Counted from the stretch's first letter, positions 8,171 to 15,702 are shown. The stretch: DNA of 22,789 nt from DSAR01 sp034437315 (GCA_034437315.1 DAOTUC010000376.1:1-22789); one strand, 5' to 3'. Notes: generated by a model from the letters alone, not told the origin. Made by a program: numbers and translations.

Positions 8171-8321
8171 GGTTCCCTGGGATTTCGCATGGCGAGACCC
8201 TAAAGGTTTTGCTCAAGGCTGCGCAAACAACGTTTTTGCCTTAAACAATGACCTTTTTCCATCAAAACCAGCGCAAAAACCTTTAGGGTCTATGATGGGC
8301 CATGCGAAATCCTGAAGACCC
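8171..8321. mobile_element. Inverted-repeat (MITE-like) element, ~151 bp
   Basis: Two long arms face each other. GGATTTCGCATGGC (8180-8193) is perfectly matched by its complement at 8299-8312. ACCCTAAAGG plus TTTTGC (8197-8212) pairs with 8273-8289 with one extra T. The outer 9 bp (8171-8179 against 8313-8321) also match partly, beginning GG. Runs of seven or more A flank both outer ends, which could be a target duplication or chance. No coding capacity. It may be a non-autonomous mobile element or a large cruciform repeat; no transposase is in the window. Confidence 0.55.
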
Positions 8322-8324
8322 AAA

Positions 8325-8376
8325 AAAAAATTCGCTCAGAGGCCCGTCCTCGGGCCGATTAGCGCCCCCGGGACGG
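8325..8376 (-). repeat. 52-bp repeated RNA-fold element, copy 2
   Basis: Matches 5679-5730 with four differences, all A/G transitions on the plus strand. On the minus strand the hairpin is GGCCCG-AGGA-CGGGCC, a perfect 6-bp stem, followed by GAGCGAA and a U-run. The alternative pairing CCGUCC/GGACGG is also perfect here. It lies about 160 bp downstream of the sensor kinase stop and about 340 bp upstream of the HEAT gene, both on the minus strand. Confidence 0.7.
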
Positions 8377-8393
8377 TGACTAATTATTTAAGA

Positions 8394-8464
8394 CCAATAC
8401 CCGTGAATGAAATGTATTCCTGGGTGAGAGCCCAACCCCTGTTGGGCGGTTTTAGCACAGAAAC
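8394..8464. repeat. 71-bp dispersed repeat, uninterrupted copy
   Basis: Runs from CCAATACCCGTGAATGAAAT to GGTTTTAGCACAGAAAC. A second copy occupies 17887-18089 but is split by a 123-bp insert. This copy shows the empty insertion site: GAATGAAAT occurs once (8405-8413). It includes the hairpin GCCCAAC-CCCT-GTTGGGC (8430-8447). The directly following hairpin (8465-8482) is nearly complementary to it, so the two could pair as one larger fold. It contains no gene. Confidence 0.8.
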
Positions 8465-8538
8465 GGCCAACGGGGGTTGGCCTACTACCCTGTGATACCA
8501 AAAATCTACTTTTTGGCCTCCACCCTATTTACCCCACA

Positions 8539-10482
8539 TCATTGAGAAGATACCTCCTCCCTGTGAGTCGGAAAAGTGATGATGAAGGTTGCGCCATCCT
8601 CCGCATGCCACGCCATATCCCCCTCAAGCTGCCTGACCAACATATCGGTGAGCTTCACACCCAGCGACGACAGATTTTGCCGGTCGAAATCCCTGGGCAG
8701 CCCCACCCCGTTGTCGCCGACCTTCAACGTCAATTGACCATCCAATTCGTATAACTCGACGAAGACCCGGTGCGGTCCAGGCCCACACCGCTCAGGCGGG
8801 AAGGCGTGCTGCAGCGCGTTGGAGACCAGCTCATTGACGATCAGGCCACAGGGAATGGCCACGTCCACCGTCATCGAGACGTTGCCTGCGCCAACGTCCA
8901 TGTCGACATCATACGCGCCGTAAGTTTGTTGGAGATAGCTCATCAGGCTGCGGATGTAATCGCCCATGTCGATGCGGGCCAAATCAGAAGAGCGGTACAG
9001 ATGTTCGTGAATGTGAGCCATGGTGTAGATGCGATTCTGACTTGCCCGGAACGCTTCCCGCGCATCCTCATCCTCGACCGTCTCCGCCTGGAATTCGAGC
9101 AGCCCGGCGACGATGGCAAGGTTATTCTTCACGCGGTGATGGATCTCCTTTAGCATCACCTCTTTTTCGCGCAACGCGGCCTCGATCTGTCGCTGGGCCC
9201 GCTTCCGCTCGGTGACGTCCACGCCGACAGCCCAGGTAGCCCAACCCGGAATAGGAAAGCTGGACGAGATATTCGACCAACTGATCGTTTTCTCGGTTCC
9301 ATCCTTGCAGATGATGGTGTACTCCCGATCGCGGAAATCGGAGCCTATGCCGGTCAATTCCGCCATCATCCGCTCTCGATAGGCAGCGTCGGGGTACAAC
9401 ATGTCCATCGCACGAGGACGCCCGATCATCTCTTCAGCGCTGTAACCGGTCACCCGTTCACACTCCCGATTCCAGGCGACGACATTGAAATTTTCGTCGA
9501 GAGCGTCCATCATCACCGGCATATTCTCCACCACCTGGCGCAGACGTTCCTCGCTCTCCCGCAGCGCCTCCTCCGCCCGTTTCTGCTCCTCCTCTGTATC
9601 GATGGCTTGAAGAGCGAAAGCGATGTCTCCGGCGACTTCCCGGAGCAGGATTTGCTCATCCTCCAGCGCCGCGAGGTGGGCGGGGATGGAGACCGTTAAA
9701 AGGCCATAGACCTTCCCCCGATGCTCCAACCGGGCGGTCATCGCCCCACGGCCGGCGTAATTCGCCGCCAGGGGGCAATCGACGCAGGTAGAACAGGGGT
9801 CCTGGATGACCACGACGCCCGATTGGGCCAGCGCCCTTCGCCCACAGGCGGTCAACTCGCCCCGCTTCAGCCGTTCGCGTAAAGGGGAGAACCTATCGTC
9901 CAGCCCGGCCTCGGCCGTCGCTATAACCGCAGCGACTTCGTCAAACAGAGCGATCCACGCATTGTGATATCCCCGAGTCTCTATGAGCAAGTTGCACACG
10001 CCCTGTAACATCCGATCGCGATCTTTTTCCCGGGCGATGAGTTGATTGACGTTATTGATCGCCCGCAACACACGATTGAGGTGTTCCACGCTCTCCTCGG
10101 CCCTTTTGATGCGCAGCATAGCCGCCACCCGGGCCAGGAATTCCCGGTTCGAGATCGGCCGGGTGATATATCCATCGGCCCCCACCTCCAGGCCGTCAGC
10201 CTGGTCGTCGGGCGACGTCTTGGCCCCGCTCACCATCAGCACGAAGCAGCCGATCTCGGGCATCGCGTCCTTGATACGCCGACAGACCTCAATACCGTCC
10301 ACATCCGGCAACACCACATCCAACAAGACCAGATCCGGCCTATGTGCTCTCAACAGGCGCAGGCATTCACGCCCCGTGCTCGCCTCGATCACCTCATAAC
10401 CGGCTTTCTTCAACGTATGAGAGGCGGCGTGCAACAAATGAAGGTCATCATCTACCACAAGTATGCGAGCTGCTTTAACCAT
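8539..10482 (-). CDS. REC-GAF-PAS-HisKA_2 hybrid sensor histidine kinase
   Basis: 647-residue cytoplasmic signalling protein with no transmembrane segment. Domains: receiver (about 5-125; acidic Asp11-13, phospho-acceptor Asp55 in LVLLDVVLPD); GAF (about 150-295); PAS (about 310-428, ending in the PAC-like GVDVTERKRAQ); HisKA_2 (about 440-520; EIHHRVKNN with His448/449); HATPase (about 535-638; NELVSNALQHAF, VGDNGVGLP, SLGVKLTDMLV). HisKA_2 kinases often pair with stand-alone receivers. Two oddities: the conserved receiver Lys is Arg108 (YITRP rather than TKP), and the GAF domain has Cys213, Cys230, Cys233 and Cys236, which could bind metal, an Fe-S cluster or a redox signal. The ATG follows GGGGGT. 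A promoter lies upstream at 10541-10569. It is divergent from the CheY-like gene at 10759. Confidence 0.92.
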   Translation of the reverse strand: MVKAARILVVDDDLHLLHAASHTLKKAGYEVIEASTGRECLRLLRAHRPDLVLLDVVLPDVDGIEVCRRIKDAMPEIGCFVLMVSGAKTSPDDQADGLEVGADGYITRPISNREFLARVAAMLRIKRAEESVEHLNRVLRAINNVNQLIAREKDRDRMLQGVCNLLIETRGYHNAWIALFDEVAAVIATAEAGLDDRFSPLRERLKRGELTACGRRALAQSGVVVIQDPCSTCVDCPLAANYAGRGAMTARLEHRGKVYGLLTVSIPAHLAALEDEQILLREVAGDIAFALQAIDTEEEQKRAEEALRESEERLRQVVENMPVMMDALDENFNVVAWNRECERVTGYSAEEMIGRPRAMDMLYPDAAYRERMMAELTGIGSDFRDREYTIICKDGTEKTISWSNISSSFPIPGWATWAVGVDVTERKRAQRQIEAALREKEVMLKEIHHRVKNNLAIVAGLLEFQAETVEDEDAREAFRASQNRIYTMAHIHEHLYRSSDLARIDMGDYIRSLMSYLQQTYGAYDVDMDVGAGNVSMTVDVAIPCGLIVNELVSNALQHAFPPERCGPGPHRVFVELYELDGQLTLKVGDNGVGLPRDFDRQNLSSLGVKLTDMLVRQLEGDMAWHAEDGATFIITFPTHREEVSSQ

Positions 10483-10540
10483 TATCTACCCCCGGTCGAC
10501 CTCGCCCCTTGTACTAATGTTTCCCCAATCACTCCCTTTT

Positions 10541-10569
10541 ATTGTAACACAGCCCAAACGTATACACAA
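10541..10569 (-). promoter_or_regulatory. Promoter of the sensor kinase gene
   Basis: On the minus strand TTGTGT (10569-10564) is followed after 17 bp by TACAAT (10546-10541). Transcription would begin near 10534, about 50 nt before the ATG. The -10 is good; the -35 is moderate. Confidence 0.5.
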
Positions 10570-10656
10570 TTTCTAAGGCAAGCAGGGAAAACGCGGCGGC
10601 TACCAGCGGCTTTAGAAGGCCCCAGAACCGCTACGTTTTCCCGAAGCGGCTACAAT

Positions 10657-10685
10657 TTGACTTGAGAGCAGGATAGTGGTACACT
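10657..10685 (+). promoter_or_regulatory. Promoter of the CheY-like receiver gene
   Basis: TTGACT (10657-10662), 17-bp spacer, TACACT (10680-10685). Predicted start near 10692, about 67 nt before the ATG at 10759. It faces away from the kinase promoter about 90 bp to the left. Confidence 0.6.
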
Positions 10686-10758
10686 ATTGAACGTAGTATC
10701 CCTTTAGTCCAGATAGGTAAAAGCACCGCCTGTCGCCATATACACGGGGAGGTATTAA

Positions 10759-11139
10759 ATGGCAGAAGAAAAGAAGACCGTTGTCTGCATCGAAGACGAG
10801 CCGGAGATGATTGACCTGGTTAAACTGATCCTCGGTCGCAAAGGCTTCGATCTCATCGGCGCTGTTGGAGGACGAGAAGGACTGGAAACGGTGCGCAAGC
10901 TCAAACCGGATCTCGTTCTCCTCGACCTGATGATGCCCGATATGGATGGATGGGAAGTCTACCAGCAGATGAAGGCTGACGACAACTTGAAGGGCATACC
11001 CGTCATCGTGGTTACCGCGAAAGCGCAAAGCATCGACAAAGTCCTGGGCCTTCACATCGCCAAGGTCGACGATTACGTCACAAAACCATTCGGCCCGCAA
11101 GAACTGTTACAAAGTGTGAATAAGGTATTGGGCCTTTGA
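10759..11139 (+). CDS. Stand-alone response regulator receiver (CheY-like)
   Basis: 126-residue single receiver domain with no output domain, so it acts by protein contact or in a phosphorelay. All key residues are present: acidic pocket Glu12/Asp13, phospho-acceptor Asp56 (VLLDLMMPDMDG), Thr86, and Lys109 in DDYVTKPF. GGAGG precedes the ATG by 6 nt. It is divergent from the hybrid sensor kinase, and HisKA_2 kinases commonly signal to single-domain receivers, so the two may be partners; this is inference. It appears monocistronic: a promoter lies upstream and an intrinsic terminator follows at 11206-11245. Confidence 0.93.
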   Translation: MAEEKKTVVCIEDEPEMIDLVKLILGRKGFDLIGAVGGREGLETVRKLKPDLVLLDLMMPDMDGWEVYQQMKADDNLKGIPVIVVTAKAQSIDKVLGLHIAKVDDYVTKPFGPQELLQSVNKVLGL

Positions 11140-11160
11140 ATCTATGACCGCCCCCGCCTT

Positions 11161-11188
11161 ACACGCCTGTACAAACACGCCTGTACAA
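11161..11188. repeat. Perfect tandem duplication of 14 bp
   Basis: ACACGCCTGTACAA occurs twice in direct succession just after the receiver gene and before its terminator. Two units only, so it is not a CRISPR. It looks like a recent slippage event. Confidence 0.85.
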
Positions 11189-11205
11189 ACCGTATTGGGC
11201 CGCCT

Positions 11206-11245
11206 AAAAGGCGATGAGAAGAGATATGTTCTTTTCGCCTTTTTT
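11206..11245 (+). terminator. Intrinsic terminator after the receiver gene
   Basis: AAAAGGCG pairs with CGCCTTTT around an internal loop that can itself pair partly (AGAA/TTCT). A run of six T completes the signal. Confidence 0.7.
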
Positions 11246-11296
11246 GCCTGCCTAATGCCGGCGCGCGCGCTTGCGTGATATGACAGGAGGTATTGG

Positions 11297-11782
11297 ATGG
11301 AACTCAAAGTGACGCCTATCGAAAAGCCCGAATCGCTCAATCTCATCCTGGGGCAGTCCCACTTCATCAAGACGGTAGAAGACCTGCACGAAGCGCTGGT
11401 CAACAGCGTACCCAACATCCAATTTGGGTTGGCCTTCTGCGAAGCCTCTGGCCCGGCGCTGGTGCGCGCCAGCGGGAGCGATGACGCGCTGATCGAATTG
11501 GCCCGGCAAACAGCCCTGACGTTGGGCGCCGGTCACAGTTTCGTCATCTTCCTGGGCGAGGGCTTCTACCCGGTCAACGTGTTGAACGCGATCAAGGCGA
11601 CGCCGGAGGTGTGCCGCATCTTCTGCGCGACAGCCAACCCCGTCGAGGTGATTTTAGTCGAGACGGACCAGGGGCGCGGCATCCTCGGCGTAGTGGACGG
11701 CGTCAGCGCCAAGGGCATAGAAACGGAAGAGGACGTCGCCAACCGGAAAGAGCTTCTGCGCACAATCGGCTATAAGTTGTGA
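11297..11782 (+). CDS. Adenosine-specific kinase family protein (PF04008)
   Basis: 161 residues, the normal full length for this family, recognised from the overall pattern MELKVTPIEKPESLNLILGQ..HFIKTVEDLHEAL, FGLAFCEASGPALVR..G and ATANPVEVILVETDQGRGILGVVDG. The archaeal member was described as an adenosine-specific kinase; the role in bacteria is little studied, perhaps nucleoside salvage or signalling. GGAGG lies 6 nt before the ATG. It follows the terminator of the receiver gene and begins a plus-strand group with the DUF192 and LysM-M23 genes (gaps 21 and 1 bp), so these three are probably co-transcribed. No clear promoter is visible in the 51 bp after the terminator. Confidence 0.9.
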   Translation: MELKVTPIEKPESLNLILGQSHFIKTVEDLHEALVNSVPNIQFGLAFCEASGPALVRASGSDDALIELARQTALTLGAGHSFVIFLGEGFYPVNVLNAIKATPEVCRIFCATANPVEVILVETDQGRGILGVVDGVSAKGIETEEDVANRKELLRTIGYKL

Positions 11783-11803
11783 GCGATACGTGGAGCAAAG
11801 GCC

Positions 11804-12175
11804 ATTAACGCGCAAGAAACGGCGGTCTGGAACGAAACGCAAGGCGAACTTCTGCTGGAACGTGTGCGCCTCTGTCGCAGCTATCTCTGCCGTCTGCGGG
11901 GGTTAACCTTTCGCCGGGCGCTAAAGGTAAACGAGGGGCTGCTGCTAATCGGGCGACGGGAAAATCGCCTGGACGCCGCTATCCACATGTTTTTCGTCTT
12001 CTTCCCCATCACAGCCGTGTGGTTGGACGCCGATGGATTGGTGGTGGACGTTAAGTTGGCCCGTCCTTTCCGCCCCCTCTACATCCCCCAGGCGCCGGCG
12101 CGGGATGTGCTTGAGGGTGCCGCCGATCTCATCCGCCGCGTCAGTATTGGAGACAAGCTACATTGGAGAAAGTAA
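11804..12175 (+). CDS. DUF192 family protein with probable ATT start
   Basis: About 123 residues. DUF192 features are clear: NETQGELLLERVRLCRSYLCRLRGLTFR at the start, then EGLLLIGRRENRLDAAIHMFFVFFPITAVWLDADGLVV, PFRPLYIPQAPARDVLEGAAD and SIGDKL. The family's function is not known; many members are exported or envelope-linked, but no signal peptide is seen here. The frame is open from the stop at 11780-11782, yet has no ATG, GTG or TTG before GTG at 11864, and starting there would delete the conserved N-terminal strand. ATT at 11804 lies 8 nt after GGAG, so I propose it as the start. The stop is 1 nt before the TTG of the next gene. Confidence 0.8.
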   Translation: MNAQETAVWNETQGELLLERVRLCRSYLCRLRGLTFRRALKVNEGLLLIGRRENRLDAAIHMFFVFFPITAVWLDADGLVVDVKLARPFRPLYIPQAPARDVLEGAADLIRRVSIGDKLHWRK

Positions 12176-12176
12176 G

Positions 12177-13646
12177 TTGGTAAGTCGAAGAATTATCCTG
12201 ACTTTGATCGTTTTGCTGGCAATAGGCAATGCGCAGACAAGTTCTATCCACGCTCAGTCACCAGAGCCGCCGCCATCATCGACAGTCCACATCGTACAAC
12301 GGGGGGAGACGCTCTTCTCCATCGCCCAGCGCTACGGATTGACTGCCGACGCGCTCACCCATACCAACGGCATCCCCGATCCCAGGCGAATTTACGTCGG
12401 TCAGCGCCTAATTATCCCCGGTAGATCGGAAGACATCCAGGCCATAGAGACGGCGCCTTACGTGGTCCAGGCCGGAGACACGCTGGCCTCCATCGCCCGA
12501 CGACATCACACGACCTGGCAAACCCTGCTTCAACTCAACAGATTGCTCACGCCTAACGTCATTTACGCCGGTCAGGTGATCAAAACACCATTGCTTCGAT
12601 CGATGGAGAGCTCAACCGGCGACCATACGACGTCGCAATTCACGGGCAACGGCGCGACGTATGTCGTACGTTCCGACGACACCCTGCTCCGCATCGCCCT
12701 CAGGCACACCATTTCCCCCTGGCAGTTGATGTCTAGCAATCACCTCGCCAATCCGGCCCTTATTTACGCCGGGCAAGAAATCGTCATCCCGGGAAAAGAC
12801 GGCGGATCGCTGCCCGATCCTTTCAGCCTCATCGACGTCCAACCCCTCCCCATTACACAAGGCTCTGTCCTGGTCATCGCCGTGCGCACGACGGAACCGC
12901 TCACATTGACGGGAAACCTGCTGGGTCAGAAAGTACATTTCGGCGAGGAAGATGGCGTATATTACGCGCTAACTGGCATTCACGTGTTCACCGAGTCTGG
13001 CATACACGACCTTCACCTCACGGCCGTCGACGCACAGGGGCGACAAACGAGCGTCAGCACGGGAATCGTGGTAGAGGAGGGACGCTTCCATTACGAGCGG
13101 ATTGACGTGCCGGCGAACCGCAGCAGCCTATTAGCCCCGGAGGCCATCGCCCAGGACCGCGCGCGGCTCGACGAAGCGCGCTATACGTTCTCCCCAGAAC
13201 GGCATTGGACGATCCCATTCCACCGTCCGTGCATCGGGTCCATCTCGGCTTACTTCGGCGCCCGTCGCTCCTACAACGGAGGGCCGTATACCAGTTATCA
13301 CTCAGGCGTCGATTACCGAGCGCCCACCGGCGCGCCCGTCCGTGCGGCCGCGGGCGGGGTCGTTATCCTGGCCGAGCAGTTGTCTTTGTGGGGCAAAGCG
13401 GTAGCCATCGACCACGGATGGGGTGTGGTAACCGGATACGCGCACCTATCTGAAATCGACGTGGCAGTCGGGCAACAGGTCGCCCGCGGGGAGATCATCG
13501 CCCAGGTGGGCAATACCGGCCTATCGACCGGCTCACATCTCCACTGGGAAACGTGGGTCGGCGGAACCAGCGTGAACGGCCTGCAATGGTTGGAGGAGGC
13601 CTCGCCGCCCTGGCCCGAACCCGGTTGGAAGGCGCTTGGCGGTTAG
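12177..13646 (+). CDS. Secreted LysM x3 - M23 peptidase (cell-wall endopeptidase-like)
   Basis: 489 residues. Signal peptide (about 1-26, ending SIHA); three LysM domains (about 37-82 VHIVQRGETLFSIAQ, 95-138 YVVQAGDTLASIAR, 162-206 YVVRSDDTLLRIAL) that bind wall polymer; a beta-rich linker domain (about 213-310); and an M23 (LytM) zinc peptidase (about 355-470). The metal and catalytic residues are present: His375 and Asp379 in YHSGVDY, His423 in YAHLS, and His454/His456 in SHLHWE, so it should be active rather than a regulatory LytM protein. It probably cleaves peptide cross-links of peptidoglycan during growth or division. The start is TTG at 12177, with GGAGAAAG at 8 nt, directly after the DUF192 stop; a longer frame from 12033 runs through that gene and is not used. 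Confidence 0.92.
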   Translation: MVSRRIILTLIVLLAIGNAQTSSIHAQSPEPPPSSTVHIVQRGETLFSIAQRYGLTADALTHTNGIPDPRRIYVGQRLIIPGRSEDIQAIETAPYVVQAGDTLASIARRHHTTWQTLLQLNRLLTPNVIYAGQVIKTPLLRSMESSTGDHTTSQFTGNGATYVVRSDDTLLRIALRHTISPWQLMSSNHLANPALIYAGQEIVIPGKDGGSLPDPFSLIDVQPLPITQGSVLVIAVRTTEPLTLTGNLLGQKVHFGEEDGVYYALTGIHVFTESGIHDLHLTAVDAQGRQTSVSTGIVVEEGRFHYERIDVPANRSSLLAPEAIAQDRARLDEARYTFSPERHWTIPFHRPCIGSISAYFGARRSYNGGPYTSYHSGVDYRAPTGAPVRAAAGGVVILAEQLSLWGKAVAIDHGWGVVTGYAHLSEIDVAVGQQVARGEIIAQVGNTGLSTGSHLHWETWVGGTSVNGLQWLEEASPPWPEPGWKALGG

Positions 13647-13650
13647 AGAA

Positions 13651-13666
13651 GCGCCAAACGTGGCGC
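13651..13666. terminator. Hairpin between convergent genes
   Basis: GCGCCA-AACG-TGGCGC is a perfect 6-bp stem between the LysM-M23 stop (13646) and the DUF2007 stop (13669). It could end transcripts from both sides. No U-run follows, so it is weak as an intrinsic terminator. Confidence 0.4.
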
Positions 13667-13668
13667 AT

Positions 13669-13890
13669 TCACTCAATAAGCTCACGCGCCTCATCCGCGT
13701 AATCGGGCGGCACTTTAATGCGAACCTCGGCGAGACCATCGACCGTAATGCCGTAAAGTGGGCCCAGGCTCTCATAATCCAAAAAGACGGGGATATTGGC
13801 GACCTCTAGTTTAGCCTTGAAAACTTGCGCCCTAAGCAAGCCATGCACAACGTGAATTGTCACATAGTCGGAAAATTCTTCGATTCCCAT
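13669..13890 (-). CDS. DUF2007 small protein
   Basis: 73 residues. The pattern VHGLLRAQVFKAKLEVANIPVFLDYESLGPLYGITVDGLAEVRIKVPPDYADEARELI matches the DUF2007 'putative signal transducing protein' family, a ferredoxin-like alpha-beta fold of unknown function. The ATG at 13890 has GGAGGTGA at good spacing; a longer frame to 13968 has no support. It is convergent with the LysM-M23 gene and divergent from the unknown gene at 14042. Its probable -35 box overlaps that of the divergent promoter. Confidence 0.85.
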   Translation of the reverse strand: MGIEEFSDYVTIHVVHGLLRAQVFKAKLEVANIPVFLDYESLGPLYGITVDGLAEVRIKVPPDYADEARELIE

Positions 13891-13939
13891 TGATCTCACC
13901 TCCAAGGATTCATTGCACGAAATGCGCCGCTGTTCAATC

Positions 13940-13968
13940 AGTTTGCCCCAAAAAACTAAATTTGTCAA
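13940..13968 (-). promoter_or_regulatory. Possible promoter of the DUF2007 gene
   Basis: On the minus strand TTGACA (13968-13963), 17-bp spacer, CAAACT (13945-13940). The -35 is perfect and the -10 weak. The -35 overlaps the -35 of the plus-strand promoter in TTTGTCAAA. Confidence 0.45.
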
Positions 13969-13990
13969 ACCGGCTTAAGCCTGGTATAAT
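13962..13990 (+). promoter_or_regulatory. sigma70-type promoter of the two-gene unknown unit
   Basis: TTGTCA (13962-13967), exact 17-bp spacer, perfect TATAAT (13985-13990). Transcription should begin near 13997, giving a leader of about 45 nt to the TTG start at 14042. Confidence 0.75.
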
Positions 13991-14041
13991 CGCGCGTTGT
14001 CTCATCCTTTAGAAGTTATCCTAGCTAGCAGGAGAATAACG

Positions 14042-15622
14042 TTGATTCAGCGAAAGACTCAGGATCCCACGTACTGGAGCGAAGAATTTGCCATCACGGC
14101 CAACCACATCCAATACCTGAGCACCATCCTCGTCGATGACGAGTTGCCACGCTCGGTTGACGAGCTAAGTCAGGCCTTGATCCACCACCTGGTTGAGCAA
14201 GAAAAAGCCCTCGTTGAACGCGCCCTGGCGGAAGGGACGCCTTACCAACCCAAGTCGAGTTACGAGATTGGCGAAAGCATCGTCTTTCCAGCGCTGGATT
14301 ACCGCGTCGCCAAGGTCGTCGGCTCCAGGCCGGGTTCTAATCCCGAATATAAATCGTTTCAGGTCATCGAAGTACAATTTGAGCATGGAAAAAATCGGGA
14401 ATTCGCCGCATCCCTTAAGGTCGACCATCCACTGAATTACGAAGATCAACAGGAGGTAGAAGGCGACGAGAGCCTACATACACCAGAAGAATTGGTGGAG
14501 ATGTACGGCGACCTGATCACGAAGAAACTGGAACGGACCCTTGAAGCGGATCCGAACTTTGTCAGATTAGCAGGCGAATGGTTCCGCCGGGATCTGCTGG
14601 TGGAAGTCAACGTCGGCCATCTGAACCTGGCGGAGGCGCAATTGGACGTGGCGAATGGAGAGCCAATGCCGACAGAGGCGTTGCTCGGCGATCTGGAACT
14701 ACCCGAGGAAATTACCCCCCAACTGCGCACATTTTCTCTCAACTACGCGTTACAGACAGACGAGCGTTTCGACGAAGTGGGGCCGGCGGGCGAGGTGCTC
14801 TGGTGCCTCCGGCGGATGGAACCGGAGGCTGTTCAACATCCTCCCCGACACTTGCAATATGAGCCGGTCGACTATAATCCAGCGATGCTCACCAGCGAGA
14901 TGCTGGCTCTGGAACAAATGTTAGATGACGAATGGTCAACAGTTGACGATCCAAAAGAAGAGATTTCAGGACCGCTAACCATCACGTTGATCTATCCTCA
15001 CCGCAAATCCGGGACACTCCCGCTATCCAGTAAGCTAAAACACATATTCCCTATGGGCCGGACCCAGCGCATTCGTTTTACACTCGTGGACGCCGATACA
15101 GGCGATGAGGCGCCGGCCTGGGTCGTCAGAAAAGGACGTTACGTCTACGGCCTGGAGGAATGGTACGAAAAATACGACATCCCCATTGGCGCGTACCTCG
15201 AATTAGAACAGGGGGACGAAGCGGGACGTGTCATCATCCGTCAGAGCAACCCCCGATCCAGGCGAGAATGGATTCGCGTCGCATTGCCCATAGATGGACG
15301 GCTGACATTTGAAATGCGCAAGCAATTGATCACCTGCGAGTACAACGAGCAAATGATCATCGGTGGAAAAACCGCGCAGGGCCTGGACGAGGTATGGGAG
15401 CGAACCCAAGAACAACCTATCTCGATAGAACAACTCGTCAGCGAAATTTTCCCCGAACTGGCCAAGTTGAGCCCCCAGGGAACCGTCCACGCGGCGACGC
15501 TTTATAGCGCCATCAATCTGGCGATTAGAACCCCACCAGGGCCGATGTTGGCCGCTCTCGTTAGCAGCGGCGCCTATTCGCCCGTGGGAGATAATTATTG
15601 GGTGTTGCGCATCAGAGCTTGA
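14042..15622 (+). CDS. Conserved-looking unknown protein, 526 residues
   Basis: I do not recognise this protein. It is soluble, acidic, without signal peptide or membrane helix. An N-terminal helical part (about 1-70) precedes a segment beginning GESIVFPALDYRVAKVVGSRPG and VIEVQFEHGKNREFAASL, which looks like a small beta-barrel. The C-terminal half has PLTITLIYPHRKSGTLPLSS, a GRTQRIRFTLVDADTGDEAPAWVVRKGRYVYGLEEWYE stretch, and a final helical part that may be winged-helix-like. Start: TTG at 14042, preceded by GGAG at 7 nt and lying about 45 nt after the predicted transcription start; the earlier TTG at 13997 would sit on the transcription start itself. It is followed after 80 bp by another unknown gene, then a terminator. 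Good codon bias shows it is real. Confidence 0.8.
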   Translation: MIQRKTQDPTYWSEEFAITANHIQYLSTILVDDELPRSVDELSQALIHHLVEQEKALVERALAEGTPYQPKSSYEIGESIVFPALDYRVAKVVGSRPGSNPEYKSFQVIEVQFEHGKNREFAASLKVDHPLNYEDQQEVEGDESLHTPEELVEMYGDLITKKLERTLEADPNFVRLAGEWFRRDLLVEVNVGHLNLAEAQLDVANGEPMPTEALLGDLELPEEITPQLRTFSLNYALQTDERFDEVGPAGEVLWCLRRMEPEAVQHPPRHLQYEPVDYNPAMLTSEMLALEQMLDDEWSTVDDPKEEISGPLTITLIYPHRKSGTLPLSSKLKHIFPMGRTQRIRFTLVDADTGDEAPAWVVRKGRYVYGLEEWYEKYDIPIGAYLELEQGDEAGRVIIRQSNPRSRREWIRVALPIDGRLTFEMRKQLITCEYNEQMIIGGKTAQGLDEVWERTQEQPISIEQLVSEIFPELAKLSPQGTVHAATLYSAINLAIRTPPGPMLAALVSSGAYSPVGDNYWVLRIRA

Positions 15623-15702
15623 GACGCGCTGATTACCCGATCGTTTACAACCTCCCACAGATTGCATCGATCATTAACGGAAATGGAGTTCAAGTTTAGC
15701 GA

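Larger units (their letters stand above)
7985..8538. other. Gene-free repeat island (554 bp)
   Basis: No convincing gene is seen. Contents in order: AT-rich leader of the HEAT gene (7985-8119) with no clear promoter; a small hairpin GGTTAG-GCC-CTAACC (8120-8134); a palindrome CTCTTAAGAG (8149-8158); a long imperfect inverted-repeat element (8171-8321); the second copy of the 52-bp folded repeat (8325-8376); the uninterrupted 71-bp repeat (8394-8464); a hairpin GGCCAAC-GGGG-GTTGGCC (8465-8482); and an AT-rich hairpin CCAAAAA-TCTAC-TTTTTGG (8498-8516), which may end the kinase transcript. The sequence is more AT-rich than the genes on either side. Confidence 0.75.

Noticed and set aside
12033..12176. 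Upstream extension of the LysM-M23 frame
   Set aside because: It runs through the DUF192 gene in another frame; the TTG at 12177 has a good ribosome site and begins a signal peptide.
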